From the NCBI GenBank assembly GCA_963693085.1, contig OY856410.1, positions 1,397,494,863 through 1,397,558,862 on the forward strand: DNA of 64,000 nucleotides, read 5' to 3'. The stretch comes from Alisma plantago-aquatica (Eukaryota; Streptophyta; Magnoliopsida; Alismatales; Alismataceae). The notes beneath the pieces were generated by a model. That model worked only from the letters and a program-made list of their open reading frames with translations, was not told the DNA's origin and searched no databases. This document shows positions 21,026 through 34,800 of the stretch, in pieces (the first letter of the stretch is position 1; each line of letters opens with the position of its first letter). The position numbers and the translations under genes were made by a program.

Positions 21026-22687
21026 ATTTTTTTCTTTTAGATTAATTGTTTTCCTTTTGTATTTTACTAAATATTTCACTAATGGATTGAACATGTCGAT
21101 AATATTGAAGTGGATGTTTGCCTTACTAATGACTCTTCTTTTAGGGTTTATCATAGCTCATTCACATATAATATTTCTAGCAAATTCTAATATAAATCAT
21201 TTGTGATGATACATTGATTCTCATTAAACATTTCTCACATTTAAACAAAACATCAAAGTAAGGAACTACCTTTTTTGTAAGATTGATGTTAACTATAGAG
21301 CATACATGGGAATTTGTAGTTAGCAACTCTGTATAATTAGTTATTTATCCATGGGTTTAAAGGAACCTTGCAATGTATAATATATATTTTCTACACTCAT
21401 TTGTTGGCAATATATTTACCTAACTTCTAACTAAAACTTCCTAAATGACCAAATGTCATTTCTATTTACTTGAAAAATAAAGTAAAATTCAATCAATTGA
21501 TGACAAGTATTTAGACTAGATTTTGCACATCACAAAAGAAAATTTATATGCATATAAGATAATATTCAACTTGAAACCCTCATTGTAAAATGGATCACTT
21601 CAATCAACCATATACTATTGAATAAGATGATTACACTTTTATAAGCATACCGATTTTCCATCATAGATCAGTGATTTTTCTTTACAAAATAAGTATCTTG
21701 TTAATTGAAAAATAACTTATCAAGATTGAAATATGTAACCGATGAAACACATATAATTCAATCACTAGTTGCATGGGTAAGATCTTACAAGCATTAATCC
21801 AAGTTTCGTCTAATCACCAATCAAAATCTAGAAATCCAACAATTCCAATTTTTAGAAAATTTTAAATGAATTTCCAAATTCTATCATATCCAAGATACAC
21901 GTATTTTGATATCCACTTATTATACAATTTATTTTGATCATGTTTGGAATATTGAATGAAACATCCTTTAAATAGAAATGAATAATAGTAGCTTTCTATG
22001 CACTTTCTTTCATGAAGAATTTGTGAATTTAGAAGAGGATTCCTATAATGAAATATTATTGACTAGAAAAGTATCGTACCTACCTACTTTAATCAACTTA
22101 TCTTTAATTCTAGAACCCATGAACAATTTATTTGATCTCTAATTGGATCAATTAATCAAGATTAGGGTGGATCACATTAAAAGAATGGTAGTTTGAGTTA
22201 GGAACAAGGTTCCTAAACCCTCTTTGATCCAACCTATGAGAAAAATCATGGAAGCAAAGATATAGGAGAGAACAATTAGATGATTAGCTACATAATTATG
22301 TATCCAAACAAATGAATATGTCTCTATAATTGTTCTATGTATGGACATTGTAGGTAGGGGTGAATATATCTAAAAACACTTACATAAAATTGGTTAGACG
22401 TTCAAGTTGTATGAAATTTGAGTGAAACTAAACAATCAAATCAAGGATAAGAGAGATTAAAGACATAATTGAAAACAAGTATTTATTGTGGTTTGACCTC
22501 TACAAGAGATGTAGTTCACTAACTAGAGAGTTCAACCTCTAGGATCTTGAACACTTAAGTACCACCCTATATTCATGTAATAGTTACACCAAGAAGACAT
22601 TGTCTTTTCAAGAAAAAAGAGTAACTACATTGCATTTAAGGCCAAGGGACACAATAACCTTGTAGAGGTATTACCTATCCAATGAAC
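21026..22687. other. AT-rich DNA without recognisable gene
   Basis: Both strands were read for coding motifs, LTR ends and tRNA-like boxes; nothing could be supported. The 22460-22680 part has a phrase about a DGGF-like repeat but no open frame. Confidence 0.4.
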
Positions 22688-23689
22688 TATTAGTAGTATG
22701 TCCCATGATCCACTCATATGATGATTGTAATGACACACTTTGTAATTTATTTGATTATTAGTAAAGGAAATTCCAAGTATTATGTTTGCTTCAATATGAG
22801 ATAATAAACAAATATAATGATGTTGTAAGAATGAATGACTCAATGATGTGATTTTGAGTCGAGCACATGAACATGAGATCATGTGTATTCTAAGAGTATT
22901 CATTCTTGTCTAGGTCCATATTAAGATATTGTTATGGAAATTAGGAAAAAAACACATTAAGACTAGTATGTGTGTTGAGTAATGACTACATCTCATTAGT
23001 TAGTGATATTGAATATCAATTCAAGCACATATGTACTTGTTATAGACAAGTGTTCTGGACAGACCCACCTTGAGTATGATGCATGGAAGCCATAAATGGC
23101 AGTCAAATTCGTATCTCAATGTGACAATGGTGATTTTGGTCCTAAGACCTAACATCACTATAATGATCACATGTTGTTAGGTGTGCTTTAAAATTACGCA
23201 GTGTGACCTTGAATAATGGTTTCCATATAGGTAGTTATTAGGTGCACTGTGGCACATGTGCATGATTGTTGGTGATGTAGATGGAATTTCTCCCTCCTAT
23301 TGGAGTGATATCTCGACCACTTGATGAGTGAGACTCTAAAATGAATGTCCATGCTCATGTGAGTCAACGTGTGATGTTGAGATCATAAATATCTCAAATA
23401 TTGTACTCCATATCAAGTAACAAATATTGAACTTGAAGAGGATGATGTTTTCATGTGTCTATTTCTATCTAGATATAAGAGACAAAGGGATTATATGATC
23501 ATTGTCACAATAGTTACCACACTAAGGTTGCTATATCATCATCGTTTGTGAAATCATGATATGATTTTATATATCACTATCAATATAATTTGGAGCCAAT
23601 AAACGTCACATACATAGGATGCATAGGGAAGATAAGTATAATAATGAACACATGATTAATTGGTTACTAAAAGGTTTAGGGAATCAATT

Positions 23690-24050
23690 GGATCATTGAT
23701 TGGATTATTGGAGGCCCATTTGTTTCACTAGAAAGTTGATTTTCCCGACTAGATAGACTGATAAATCAACTAGATGGTCTAGTTTATCAATCACGATGAG
23801 ATATGCCATTTGGTAGATTGGCTAGCCTATTCTCCTGATTGAACTAGATCACCTATAGGTTGAATGTGTAGTCTAGTTGCCTGACCAGAATAGATCAACA
23901 AACCAATCCAGAATGTTGACCCAGTCTAGTCAATTGACTGGACTAGCAAGTCACTCGACTGCATTTGTCAGCATGGCCTCTATAAAGGAGCCCACAGTTC
24001 ATTGACTAGACTAAGCTAGTCGATTAACCAATTCTCTACAAGTAGGCTAT
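23690..24050 (+). repeat. Clustered CTAGTCGA / ACTAGA motifs in the LTR U3
   Basis: ACTAG or CTAGT occurs more than a dozen times within about 360 bp, with variants such as TAGTCAATTGACTGGACTAG (a near-palindrome at about 23934) and CTAAGCTAGTCGATTAACC. They lie just upstream of the LTR TATA box, so they may be U3 enhancer repeats. The function is inferred from position only. Confidence 0.5.
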
Positions 24051-24115
24051 TGAAAGGCAACCACTATCATTTTGTTTCCTAGGGTTTATAAGATAGCTTG
24101 CTTCCCTACCATTCC

Positions 24116-24123
24116 TATAAATA
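24116..24123 (+). promoter_or_regulatory. TATA box of the copia LTR
   Basis: CCTATAAATAGGGGCATGCC is a textbook plant TATA context (TATAAATA followed by GC-richer DNA) near the 3' third of the LTR, where the U3/R transition is expected. Confidence 0.6.
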
Positions 24124-24500
24124 GGGGCATGCCAAACAAGGTTTTTAGATGCACACTTTTGTGACACCTTCAGACTAGTCATCAATACCCATAGGGAGAG
24201 AGAGAAGGATATGATAATGCAATGCTAGCACATCACCAGTGAGAAGACTTTCCTTCCCACTAGCTCTTTGAACACAACATGGAGTTCTTGATCATCATGG
24301 ATAATATATATATGTAGATTCATTGGTGGATACATAGGGATAATATCAATTCCATCCTCCTTAGTCTATACTCTTATGAGCACCATTGACGGATCTACTT
24401 CACGATAAAGGTATTCCTCACAATCCTTCCTTCTTGATACATTGTTATTGACGAGATTTGATCGTAGGGACGTGGATTATATTAAATCTTTGTTGCTTTT

Positions 24501-27500
24501 TCTGCTCATATTGCATCCACAGATCTGTACAAGCTTCACCAAGGACTTACCAACCATTTATTTTGGATCTTCAATCTTGAACCTTCACCTCCTTTACCCA
24601 GGAAGCAATCTTCAAGCATTGAAAGAGGATATTCAAGAAAGGAGATTTGAGAGCTTTAAAAGGTTGAAAATGGTTGTATCTCTCTCACATATTTCCTAAT
24701 TTTATCTTAGTGACAATAGAGAGTAACAAAGATCAAGGATGATTAGGAGGCTCAATGGGTTTTCCCACTCAACTTCAGTATATAAGCATGAGAGGCAACT
24801 TTGGAATGAAGTCTAATGGTTTATACTTATATTTGAGGGTAATCAAAAGCCAATAGAGTACTTCAATTGGAATGCTAGCCATTTTAAAGAGGTTTGTTAC
24901 TTTTACAATGGATATAGATGTAACGTACATAATTTTGGACTGTAGACTTATTTTGATCTATAATATATTATTTTTCTTCACTCAAAAACATCAATTGATC
25001 TTCTTCCCAATTTATAATTCAACTTCTATTGAATAGTCATGAACTTTTTGAACAAAATATGATTTTGAATGTCTTGGTCGAACCCTACTAGATCGGGATC
25101 CGATGTGGGTTAGCCTGACCCAATTACAAGTAATTGGCTTTGTAATCAATTAAAAATATATTTTTTATTATTAAAAAACCAATATAGAAGGATCATTAGA
25201 AATAATGAACTATGTACTATACTAGGACGACAATAGTCAAATGAATATTGTCAAACATAGAATCCTATACTATATTTTTTAGAAACAATATAAGCATTTC
25301 ACATGTTATTTTTATATTTATGCTAAAACAATAGTTAAACACAACACAAATTTAGTTGTATAGGATTTACTTCAATCATATTTGATTGTCTAATGAAACA
25401 ATTATACACATCATGTCTACCATGATATATAAATTGGATCCTAAACAACATTACTTTAATGGATCTAATATTGTGAAAGTAATGATTCATTAATTTATTA
25501 TCTACTGATGACCTTTCCGTTCAAGAGAATAAACACCAATTATACCACCCTAACGTAATCCTCAAAACTCATCTTTTGATATTGCACATTTTAAAACCTA
25601 TTTTGTGTTTACTAGACAGACAAATACTCTTCCTATTCAATCATCTCATAAAGAGACATTATTGACCAATTGGTATAATGGGAGATTAATGGATGATGAT
25701 TGATTACGAAAATGACATTAGAGTACAACAATGCTATCTCTGACAACGAATTCTTCCACATTCATTTTCCTCATTATGTTATTCTTTACTTGTGAGACCT
25801 CCTTCCAATATTTCAATAATAACTCCATATCTTAATTTCCCTATCACAAAATAGTGTTTTTGAGTTCATCTCTGCTTAACTTACAATTGGGTTGCCTCTT
25901 CCCCTCTACCCAGTATATAACTAAAAACGATTGGCTACATTTTTTGTTTATAAATTTAATAACCATCACATTCTCTCTTTAATTTTATGTATCAAATGAT
26001 GATGACCACTTATAAAGGGGACTGAATCTAATGTTGTAGAATTCCAAGGAAATTGATGTGCCTCACATCAGCGTAATGGAACAAATGGTATGATGTGTCC
26101 ATTTCTTAATAAACCATTTGAACTTTGAACTTAAGTGTGGGAATGGATAGGTCCTTCAACAATTAATTTCATCAATGGTTCAATTATCTAATAGAATCCA
26201 TTAGAATACCCATGCCGACTCTCTATTCTATAAAACCAAGCCCCTTGACTACAAGCAACACAAATCCCACAATGTAGTATGTAATGTTTAGATCTGTATT
26301 TTTGCACCATCATCATCAATGTCAAACCTGCCACATGTGAATGACCGACTCTCTAAAGTGGTGAGACATCCCCTTCCATTTATTCATTCACCCTACAAAT
26401 GTAGATGTAACTCTAGACTATGCCACTGACCATACTCAATGATACAAGTCAATGATTGAAATCCATTTCATGTTTTACATACTCCTTCACCAGTCTCTCC
26501 CTCTTCATATATACATACAGAATGCTTTTAGAAAGCCACATAAACATCTTAGTTGCAATATCCTACCTGATTCCACCTTCCTAGATCATTGGATGACTCT
26601 CGTCAATACCCAAATGCCACTCTCCCCGGTGACCCTGTAATCATGGACATGTTGTCTAGTTAGGAGTTATGTTTCCCTCATGATGCCCAACCCAGAGTTG
26701 ACCCTCAAGCACCCAAAATGATGGTTAGAGATGCTCAATGACCACCTCCTTGGTTCCCAACAACCCCACGATTCAAGGAGCACATCTCTAGCCTATCCCC
26801 TTATTATGTGACATATTTTGTCTCCAACCTTCTTTGCTTCTTCTCATGTTAGCTTAAATATAAATATTAACAATAATAGTAATAAATTGATTACCAAGAT
26901 GATAAATGAACAAAAGCAATACAAGATAATACAAAAAATTAGATGATAAATATAGTTTGGAAACTTTGGAAAATGAGATAATAACCGAGGATAATATCAC
27001 ATCTACTTTGATTTCTTAGTTGGTAGAGAAGTCATATAGTTAATTTACATATAGTTTGATTTTGTAGGATAATAACCTAGGATAATATCACTTCATTAAA
27101 TAGGTGCACGAACTTGGGACTAGTAGCATATGTAAATGAACATAAATGAACAAGTGACATTAATTATATAGACACATATGTAAAATCGACCTATAAATAT
27201 AATGGGGGAACCATGTTATATTAATAACCCTTCATGGGAAGCTAATCCTAACTAAGGAAAATTAATATATTACAAGCCAAATGATAATAAAGTTGCACTA
27301 TACTCTTCAGATGTCTCTCTTTTGGATTCAATTTGTTAATGTACAGTCCTTGGATTCCTGGATAGTAGAGCAATTGAATTATCTATTATGTTGTTGATTT
27401 ATTCTTCCCTCTTGAAATTGCATGCATGCAATCCTATATAGCAGTGAACTCAAATTGTTTCTAAGTATTATTTTTCCACTTGAAGGTCACTATAATTATA

Positions 27501-28890
27501 TATTACAAATATTGAATATTTTGAATATTAAGATAGTAGTAAAATTGATCTACTGAAGTTTTGACTCCCTTGGGATTTGTCCCATAAGATTGTTGGCTCA
27601 CTTGAGGTTGGATAATATCCCACTACCTACACATAGGTTGCAATGCATTAGTTGTCCAACAATATATTGGTTGAAATATCAATTATGAAACTACGTCGTT
27701 CTCTCATAGATGATTGAATGCATGCCACTCCCTAGAGAAGATATGATATTATAGTGCTCAATTTTAATATTTGAAACTGGTCTTATTATTGTGAGCATCT
27801 TGATATTTTGGACAATTTTGAATATTTGATGAGTTGTAGATAACTTGAATAGTAAACAAACTTGCAATTTTGATATTTTGATAATCTTGCAAACTTGATA
27901 AATTTAAACTTGAATCTTGTCAATGCCATTTATTATCTTGGTAAATAGTACACTAAATAGTCCTTACCTAATTTGTAAATGCATTGAATCTTGTATAGTT
28001 TCATAATTTTAAATAGGTCAAGGTTTAGTACCAACATTGGCAGAGTTTTTCCTCTTTGGTCCACGCCAGGTATGATTTATCCATTTGGGATATACATGGA
28101 TAGACAATCAAAGGAAGACTTTATAAGAGACGTGTAGGGAATGTCATCTACCGAAGAGTAGAAATGACTCAATTGTAGTCCTTATGTATAGGATTCCATC
28201 AACCCTGATTATAAAGCATTGATATACAAAAGCCTTGTTTTTCTTCTGAATTTAATCACATTAAAAATAATTGGTCCAAAATATTGAGTTTTTACAATAG
28301 ATCACTTTTTATCTCTCTGTAACAACTAGTTTGCACTTTATAAATACAATACCATTTCCTATAATATGAGTGTCATAACTCAGTTGATGACACTATAAGA
28401 CAAGGCTTTTGGCCTCATCAGCCAAAGAATAATGGAAGATATCATCTTAGTCTATGGGATTGTATGACTAAGGCAAAAGGGCTCATCGGATGAAATTGAC
28501 TCAGGGTGATGTCGGTCAGAAAACATCACTTCTTTGTGTTATATCAATTAATGAAAAAGTGCACATTTTGTCCATCTAATATTATTCTAATTATCATTTT
28601 AGCTTAATTACACCATAATGTTATATTAAATGATTTACAACACAATTATAGTTGAGAAACTATCTATTCTTCAATTCTTTATTATGGGCTATCTTTACTT
28701 GTATTTCACCAAACTATAGTTTGTGAATTTCAATGCTTTGAGTGTATATAATGATTATAAATGGTCTCCAAAAATATTAGATACACATGAAGGAAATGGC
28801 AAAGTCATCATAAAAAAGGACAATGTGTAACCCTTGAGTCAACATTCTCTTCAATTTTGAAAATGGCAAACCATTCCTAAATGAAAGCTA
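24501..28890. other. 4.4 kb without a supportable gene
   Basis: AT-rich DNA with only short chance frames. A TATA-like TCTATAAAACCAAGCC lies at 26227-26240, followed by no recognisable coding exon. No transposon termini, domain motifs or tandem arrays stood out on either strand. Confidence 0.4.
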
Positions 28891-28902
28891 TGAAATTTAA
28901 AT
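28891..28902 (+). repeat. SINE target-site duplication, copy 1
   Basis: TGAAATTTAAAT, repeated exactly at 29140-29151 on the other side of the SINE. Confidence 0.75.
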
Positions 28903-29139
28903 ATTTTTTTGATGACATGGGACCATCCCCAAAGACAGTGATGATTGTGACCCCTTATACAATGTGAACCCATGGCTCCCCCAACTACCTGCACATTGGG
29001 GGTTGCAAGGTAAACTCACACAAAGACTGAGCTGCATGATGGGACCAAGGATCGGTGAAGCTGCACATCTGGGGATTCAAACCCAAGTCCCTACTTAAGG
29101 GAGACCATGACTTCTCCACCAAGCAACCACTCACTCGGT
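28903..29139 (-). mobile_element. tRNA-derived SINE
   Basis: A 237-bp unit bounded by a perfect 12-bp duplication. On the minus strand the head has a box-A-like TTGCTTGGTGG near 29120 and a good pol III box B, GGTTTGAATCC, near 29078. It is followed by a tRNA-unrelated body and ends in a short A run (seen as ATTTTTTT on the plus strand at 28903). Box spacing of roughly 35-40 bp, an internal pol III promoter, an A tail and a TSD together define a SINE. It may belong to the broad Au-like group of plants, but I cannot confirm the family by eye. Confidence 0.75.
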
Positions 29140-29151
29140 TGAAATTTAAAT
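29140..29151 (+). repeat. SINE target-site duplication, copy 2
   Basis: TGAAATTTAAAT, identical to 28891-28902. Confidence 0.75.
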
Positions 29152-29646
29152 CTTTTACATTTGCATTAGAAGGATGTTTATATTTCAAATAAAACATACC
29201 CCCTCACTATGCTTGTCATGCATTTATTCTTAGTTCTCACAAGAAGTATCATTTCTATCCATATACATTCATTCCTAGCATGTTATCCCTTTATTTATAA
29301 AAAAGGTGGGACATGGGATAGAAGAGCATAAATGAGGTTTTATCCACCAAAAACAAGAAAATATGGAAGTGATATGAAGCATGTGATATCTCAAAAGATG
29401 GGCTATTCCACAAGTCACATAGCTGAAAAGAAACTCAAAACCATGAAATATTGTCATTTGAATACAATGTTTAAGTACCTTAAAGATAATAATAAAAATA
29501 GTACATGAAGAATCATCCAATTATATAAAACATATATCATCATACTATAGGCAATAATGAGAAAGATGAAGATAAAAATAGCCTCAGTGGACATGTGTCC
29601 TATTTAATACATATTAAGCTAATAGAATACATAGGAGTAGGATAAT

Positions 29647-30888
29647 CTATACCAAGACATGATTATCTATGGAGGGATCATAATCTGCATCAACCTTATC
29701 ATTTGGTGGAGTAGGAGGGTATAGATGAGGACTCTTAGGAACATATTCAACATCCTCTTCCTCATCACTATTCTCATCAACATCAATATCATTTTCATCA
29801 TCTACATCACTAAAAGCCTCTTCCACATCCATGTCAACATCCTTAGACGTCTGAGTCTCACAAATGGGCTATTGAGCATGTATCTGATCCTCAATCATAT
29901 AACCACAGACAATAAGGGCCTGAAACTTCTTAGAGTTAATCTTGGTGCCCCACTCATAGTGAACCAAGTTAGAAAGAGAGAAAAGGAGGTAACCATGACT
30001 AGATATCATTTAGTAAGTGATGAGGTGTGTGATTCTATAGGTGGTACAATACCATGAAGACATGATGGATAAGATGAACCAACAATAACAATAGTAGGAG
30101 TAGCAGATGATGAATACTGAGAAGCAGGATAGAACTAGTCACATGTACAAGTAGCATAGTCAATTGAGTTGAAAGATGGATGGTAGGTAGGATGCAGACG
30201 AGGACAAGACATTCTCATGGAGGACATGATATGCATGAGGTCATTGTGAGGGTGAAAATGCATTCTCATACATCATATATCCCTTGAGTTACTCATTGGA
30301 TATAGAGAATGAGTCACAAGGTGGATGTGGAGGCATGGTGGTGGATTGTGAAGGTGGATGAGTAGGCTAGGTGGGTGGGGGTTGACAAGAGGTGGAGTCA
30401 TGAGGCCAATAATGGGATGAAGAAGAACCAGAACTAATCTTGGTATTGATTGGGGGTTTCTTTATATAAGTAATGCTAGTTGGATTACCTCTTACATAAT
30501 ATGGATATTTTAGTTCAACAAAGAAGTCTTTTCTAATGAATTTCTAAAAAGTACCATCAATGAGGTTAGCGTTGATAAGTATCATGGTTATTTTGCTCAA
30601 AGTCAAAGAAAGTCATGTGGTATAGTATACACTTAGGCCACTTAACCCTAACACCATATGGAAGACAATATATGAAATGGGTTGTGCTTTATGCAACTAC
30701 CATCTTTTTCTTGGGATGGATATTGGCATTTACCTACATTGAATGCCACTAGCCTTGTCTGAAGTGACATAGAAGAGGAACATATAACACATCTCTTGGT
30801 GTATTCATATTTGGGTTTTCATAGCCATGCAAATGTAATGGATTTCAAAATTTTAGGGCCAAAGTGGTCATATATATTTTCTAGATCG
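29647..30888 (-). pseudogene. Decayed plant-transposon-like coding remnant, unidentified (downstream half)
   Basis: The minus strand reads in pieces like an old protein gene: NPLHLHGYENPNMNTPRDVLY (about 30840-30780), FHILSSIW (about 30690), DFFVELKYPYYVRGNP (about 30520), then proline-rich text. It ends in an acidic 61-codon tail (29832-29647) rich in Asp and Glu (DVDDENDIDVDENSDEEED). Stops and frameshifts are frequent. The style recalls the 'putative plant transposon protein' genes that sit in large retroelements, but I could not name the family. CACTA-1 inserted at its upstream side, and similar text resumes at 40972. Confidence 0.35.
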
Positions 30889-31470
30889 CACTAGTACATA
30901 ATCGGCCTTTAGTGTCAGTTATTTAAGGCCTTTAGTGTCAGTTTTTAAGCGACACCTATGTGGGTGCCGCTAAAAGCCCAACCGTTACACGTCGGTTTTC
31001 AAACCGATACCACAACCCTTCGTGCGCCACTGAAAACGCATCGAAAATGCGCCAGCAGGGGGTATAGGCGTCGATTATTAGCTTAGAAACTGACGCCATA
31101 TACCTTCGGGCCACAGAAAGGGCGCCATCTGGGGCACTATCAACGTCGGTTTATTAGTGATAACCGACACCATCTCACCCGCTGCCACGGCCGTGCCGTG
31201 GTGTCTGGCCTCATTAGGGAAATCGACGTCGGTTACTAGTAGGGCAACCGACACTGTAACCATATGTCATTGATTTTATACAAATAACTAACGCCTATTT
31301 TATGTCTGGTCCGCTGCCACGACCATGTTGGCCAGCACGGCCGTGGTGTCTGGCCTCATTCGGGAAATCGACGTCAGTTACTAGTATGGAAACCGACACT
31401 ATAACCATATGTCGTCAGTTTTATACAAATAACCGACGCCTATTTTATGTTTTTTTTTCTATCAGTCTGC
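30889..31470. repeat. CACTA-1 left TIR and subterminal repeats
   Basis: After CACTAG come many short inverted motifs of the TNPA-binding type (GTCGGTT...AACCGAC, TAGTGTCAGTT, CGACGTCGGTTACTAG). This DNA matches the right end of CACTA-2 in style and order. The 131-bp segment starting GCTGCCAC at 31181 is repeated at 31313, so the subterminal region is internally duplicated. Confidence 0.85.
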
Positions 31471-31819
31471 AGACCTGCTGTGGCTGGTCGCAGGATGAGA
31501 AACCTATAATTCAGTTATGAACTGCAGGTTTTACGACATCCATTGATATCAGCCAACAATAGGCCACAAACCTGTAAAATTAACATGATGAACAATATTA
31601 TATATATGTGATTCACACTCATATATAAGAACATTTAATTCATATTATTTTTTCATCACACGCATGTAGAAACCAGTAGCAACCTGCAGTTCCATTTATT
31701 TCATCTCTTTTCACATTTAGACACATGTAGAAACATTCATGTATTGATGATTTTCAAACACATATGACAATTCATAAACATTCATTCACATTCACACAAA
31801 ATTAATTATGAGAAAAAAG
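31471..31819 (-). other. CACTA-1 3' untranslated and spacer DNA
   Basis: Contains TGCTGTGGCTGGTC, GAACTGCAGGTTT and ACATCCATTGATATCAGCC, which recur in reverse complement at 62925-63040 beside the CACTA-2 gene end. This is conserved 3' transcript sequence shared by the two elements. No further coding region. Confidence 0.6.
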
Positions 31820-34800
31820 TTATTCTTTATTCATCATTGTCATCATTGTCAGCAAAATCATATTGAAAAATTCCCACTCTTTTAGGGCTTTTGTCCAATC
31901 TTCTCTTATAGCATCTAATTCATCTCTCGTTTAGGGAGCATGTACATCGAAACGCTTTGCATCGGTGTTGAAGTCCTCAGTTTTAAAGCCCTACAAAGAG
32001 AATGACGTATATACATAATTATAATAATATATAATAAGATTCATGTATTTCATATTATCTAACGAGACTATGTATAATACCAATTGTATGTTATCGATTT
32101 CCAATACGGTATGTTTGATGATTAGGTCCATAAATCACATCACGTCGTAGGCACATGCCCAACCGTTGTCTTGTGTAGCACACTATAAATTGAAACATAC
32201 AAAATATTCAAAAATACAAATAAGCACAGTTCACATAAATAATATATACATTGGAGTCAGGAAATTACTTTCACATTCTCCCAAATGAGTGTCAGATTTT
32301 TTTTCCTGGGGACCTTCCCTCCAGCTTTTTTGTACTCTTGTAAAGCCCTATATATTTTAATGTAACACATTAAATTGAATAACTAAATAGTAATGCAGTA
32401 ACAAATGTTAACAGATATAAAAACATAAATATTTCTCACGAGAATAATGGCCTTTTAATTGCATGTCCATATAATACATCCAACTCACTCCCCAAAGGAT
32501 CTAGATAATAGACGGTGAATGTCTTGGGGACAATAACTAATAACTCCCAATTCTTAGCACTACAGGTAAGAAAGTAGAAAATTAATAACTCAATATTCAC
32601 AATAAAAATGTAATTTGCTTAAGTCCAAATTACAAGCAAAGTAAACTTACTCGACATTGAATGGAGCTATTATCACTGTCTTATTATTTTTACCAAAATA
32701 TTCAAAAGCATCATAGTAGTATGAAGTAACTGAATACGAGTATGTATTTACAACACTAATCAAAGATGGAACCAAAAAATCCCACATGGGAAAACCCAAA
32801 ATCTGTACATGTCTTGTGTAAGTGGCTGTAAAACATGTATTACGTATGCATTAATATATAAGAAACCAGATTGTCGTATATAAAACAAGGTATATGGATG
32901 TATAAACCAGATTTCCGTATGCATTAATCTCACCATATCCACAGCTCTATCATAGATGTGTTCAGCCATTCATAACTAAACAACTCCAAAATATCTTGTA
33001 TAAATATGTTGTTTCTGAATGTTTGACCTGCATTAATACGTATCCAGAACTTCTATTATGTATGCATTAATATGTATGTTAAACTTGTTTAAATAGATTG
33101 TTATCGTATGATTTACCTGCAGCATTCTCCAGAATAGTAACATTTATAGGGCAATTTGGATTATGTTCACCGATCCATACTGCCACACTCCTACAATTAG
33201 GATCTATCGAGGCGTGTAGATCCCCTGAAAGCCAACTTGGTAGTCAAGGAGATGGAGGCCGAGATGTAGTGGGTCTCTTCTTTTTGACCTATATATATAA
33301 TTTCATATCAATTGACTCATATATATACACACACTAACAAATTAAAGTAATGAAAATTTATCATACAATATCAGTATAGAGGACATCTGCTTTGGGCCAC
33401 AGTATCACTCTGCCTACTGCCTCACCAAGTGCTTCAGCATCTGGGTGTGCATGAGGCAGTGCAAGATTCGTCCAGCCAGTGAGTATATGTATCGGGCTCA
33501 CATGTACCATGCCATCTAGTATTGGACTCCCATGAAACATGCAACCTTTAAGGGGTGGGTAAGTCGATGCCTCTGCAACGATATATCCTTTACTTTTTAG
33601 TTGGCATGGCTTCAACCCCTACAAATTTACGTAAAGAATGTTATATGCATATATACACAAACATATCATCTTGAACAAACTAGCTACTATATATGCCATA
33701 AAAATACTTACAGAGGACGTGCTAGGTTGTGGGTCTATAGGATTACTCCCAACCTCTACAGTACGAGCAGTAGGAGAAGAGAGGTCCACCACAGGGTCTG
33801 CCACAGGTACTGTCTGAGTGGCAGTCTGAGATGCCTGACACTTGTTCATTGCTTCATGGAGTCTTTTATCAAGTACTTCCTCGACTCTCCTATTAATTAA
33901 GGAATCCACCTATACATGGATAAAAGAAATGCTAGTTTATGATTATTGAATTCCCTTTCACAATAACGTTCTAAAATAAGAATAAGTTACCTTAGCTTGT
34001 GAAAGTCCCGCTTTTGGGATAGGTTTGCATTGGGATGGCCCAAAGAACGCTTTGATGCCCACACCAACGCTTGCACCCCTTACACGTCCAGGATGCTCTA
34101 GGTTACCCAAAGCAACAGTCAATTCATCCCTTGTGCCCTGAGGGATGAACTTGCCTTCCTTCCTCTGCTCGTGTAGCTCCCGCTAATCACCATAAACAAA
34201 AATTCGTAAGTAAACATAACAATAATCAATATCGATAGATTTCTCTAAGAGTTGATTTTTACCATTTTTGCAGCCGCCTCAGTGGTTGCGGGCTTCGGTA
34301 TCTCTCCCTTCTTGTTTTTCCTCCCAGATATCCACATAGCATGGCGAGGTAGAGGTGTGGGAGCATCAGTAGAGGACTCTACAGTCTCCTGAGTAGCAGT
34401 AGGCAGAGTAGACTCAGCCTGTAGTCTTTGGTGAACTCCTGCATATCCTCTTGGACCCATTGTGTGGTTGTGCACATTCAGTGCACGGCTTGCTCGTTGA
34501 GCATCGCTGATAGCCTAGTTAGTTAGCACATTGATTTGGTTAGTAACACTAAAGGTTAATCTCGAATAGGTGAATACATAAAAACATATATTAATTAAAT
34601 TGGGAGTGGTGCTTAATACCTTGAATTTATCTATTTTTCTTTGGGTAACAAACTCCTCCCAGTCTTTGGGGTCCAAGTAGTTCCATTGTTGTGTGGCTTC
34701 CTTCTTCCTATATTTATTTTTCAAAGAGAATACAAACAAAAATTATTAGTGTAGAGTTAGTGAAATACTGATCAATGTCTATAATTGGAATCAATCAAGA

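Larger units (their letters stand above)
22688..24500 (+). repeat. Ty1/copia LTR, plus strand (relative of the 3781-4853 LTR)
   Basis: Starting at TATTAGTAGTATGTCCC, this follows the minus-strand LTR at 4853 downward in the same order of landmarks for about 1 kb (CATATGATGATTGTAATG, GAGATAATAAACA, GTGATGTAGATGGAATTT, CCACTTGATGAGTGAG, CATGTGAGTCAACGTGTGATGTTGAGAT). It continues with repeated CTAGT-type motifs (23700-24050), a TATA box at 24116 and GATCGTAGGGACGTGGATTA near 24461, a phrase common near copia LTR ends. No gag follows, so it is a solo or truncated LTR. The exact end and any duplication were not found. Confidence 0.7.

Noticed and set aside
28970..29140. A genuine tRNA gene
   Set aside because: Box B is good, but no cloverleaf, acceptor stem or anticodon arm could be paired; the TSD and A tail point to a SINE.
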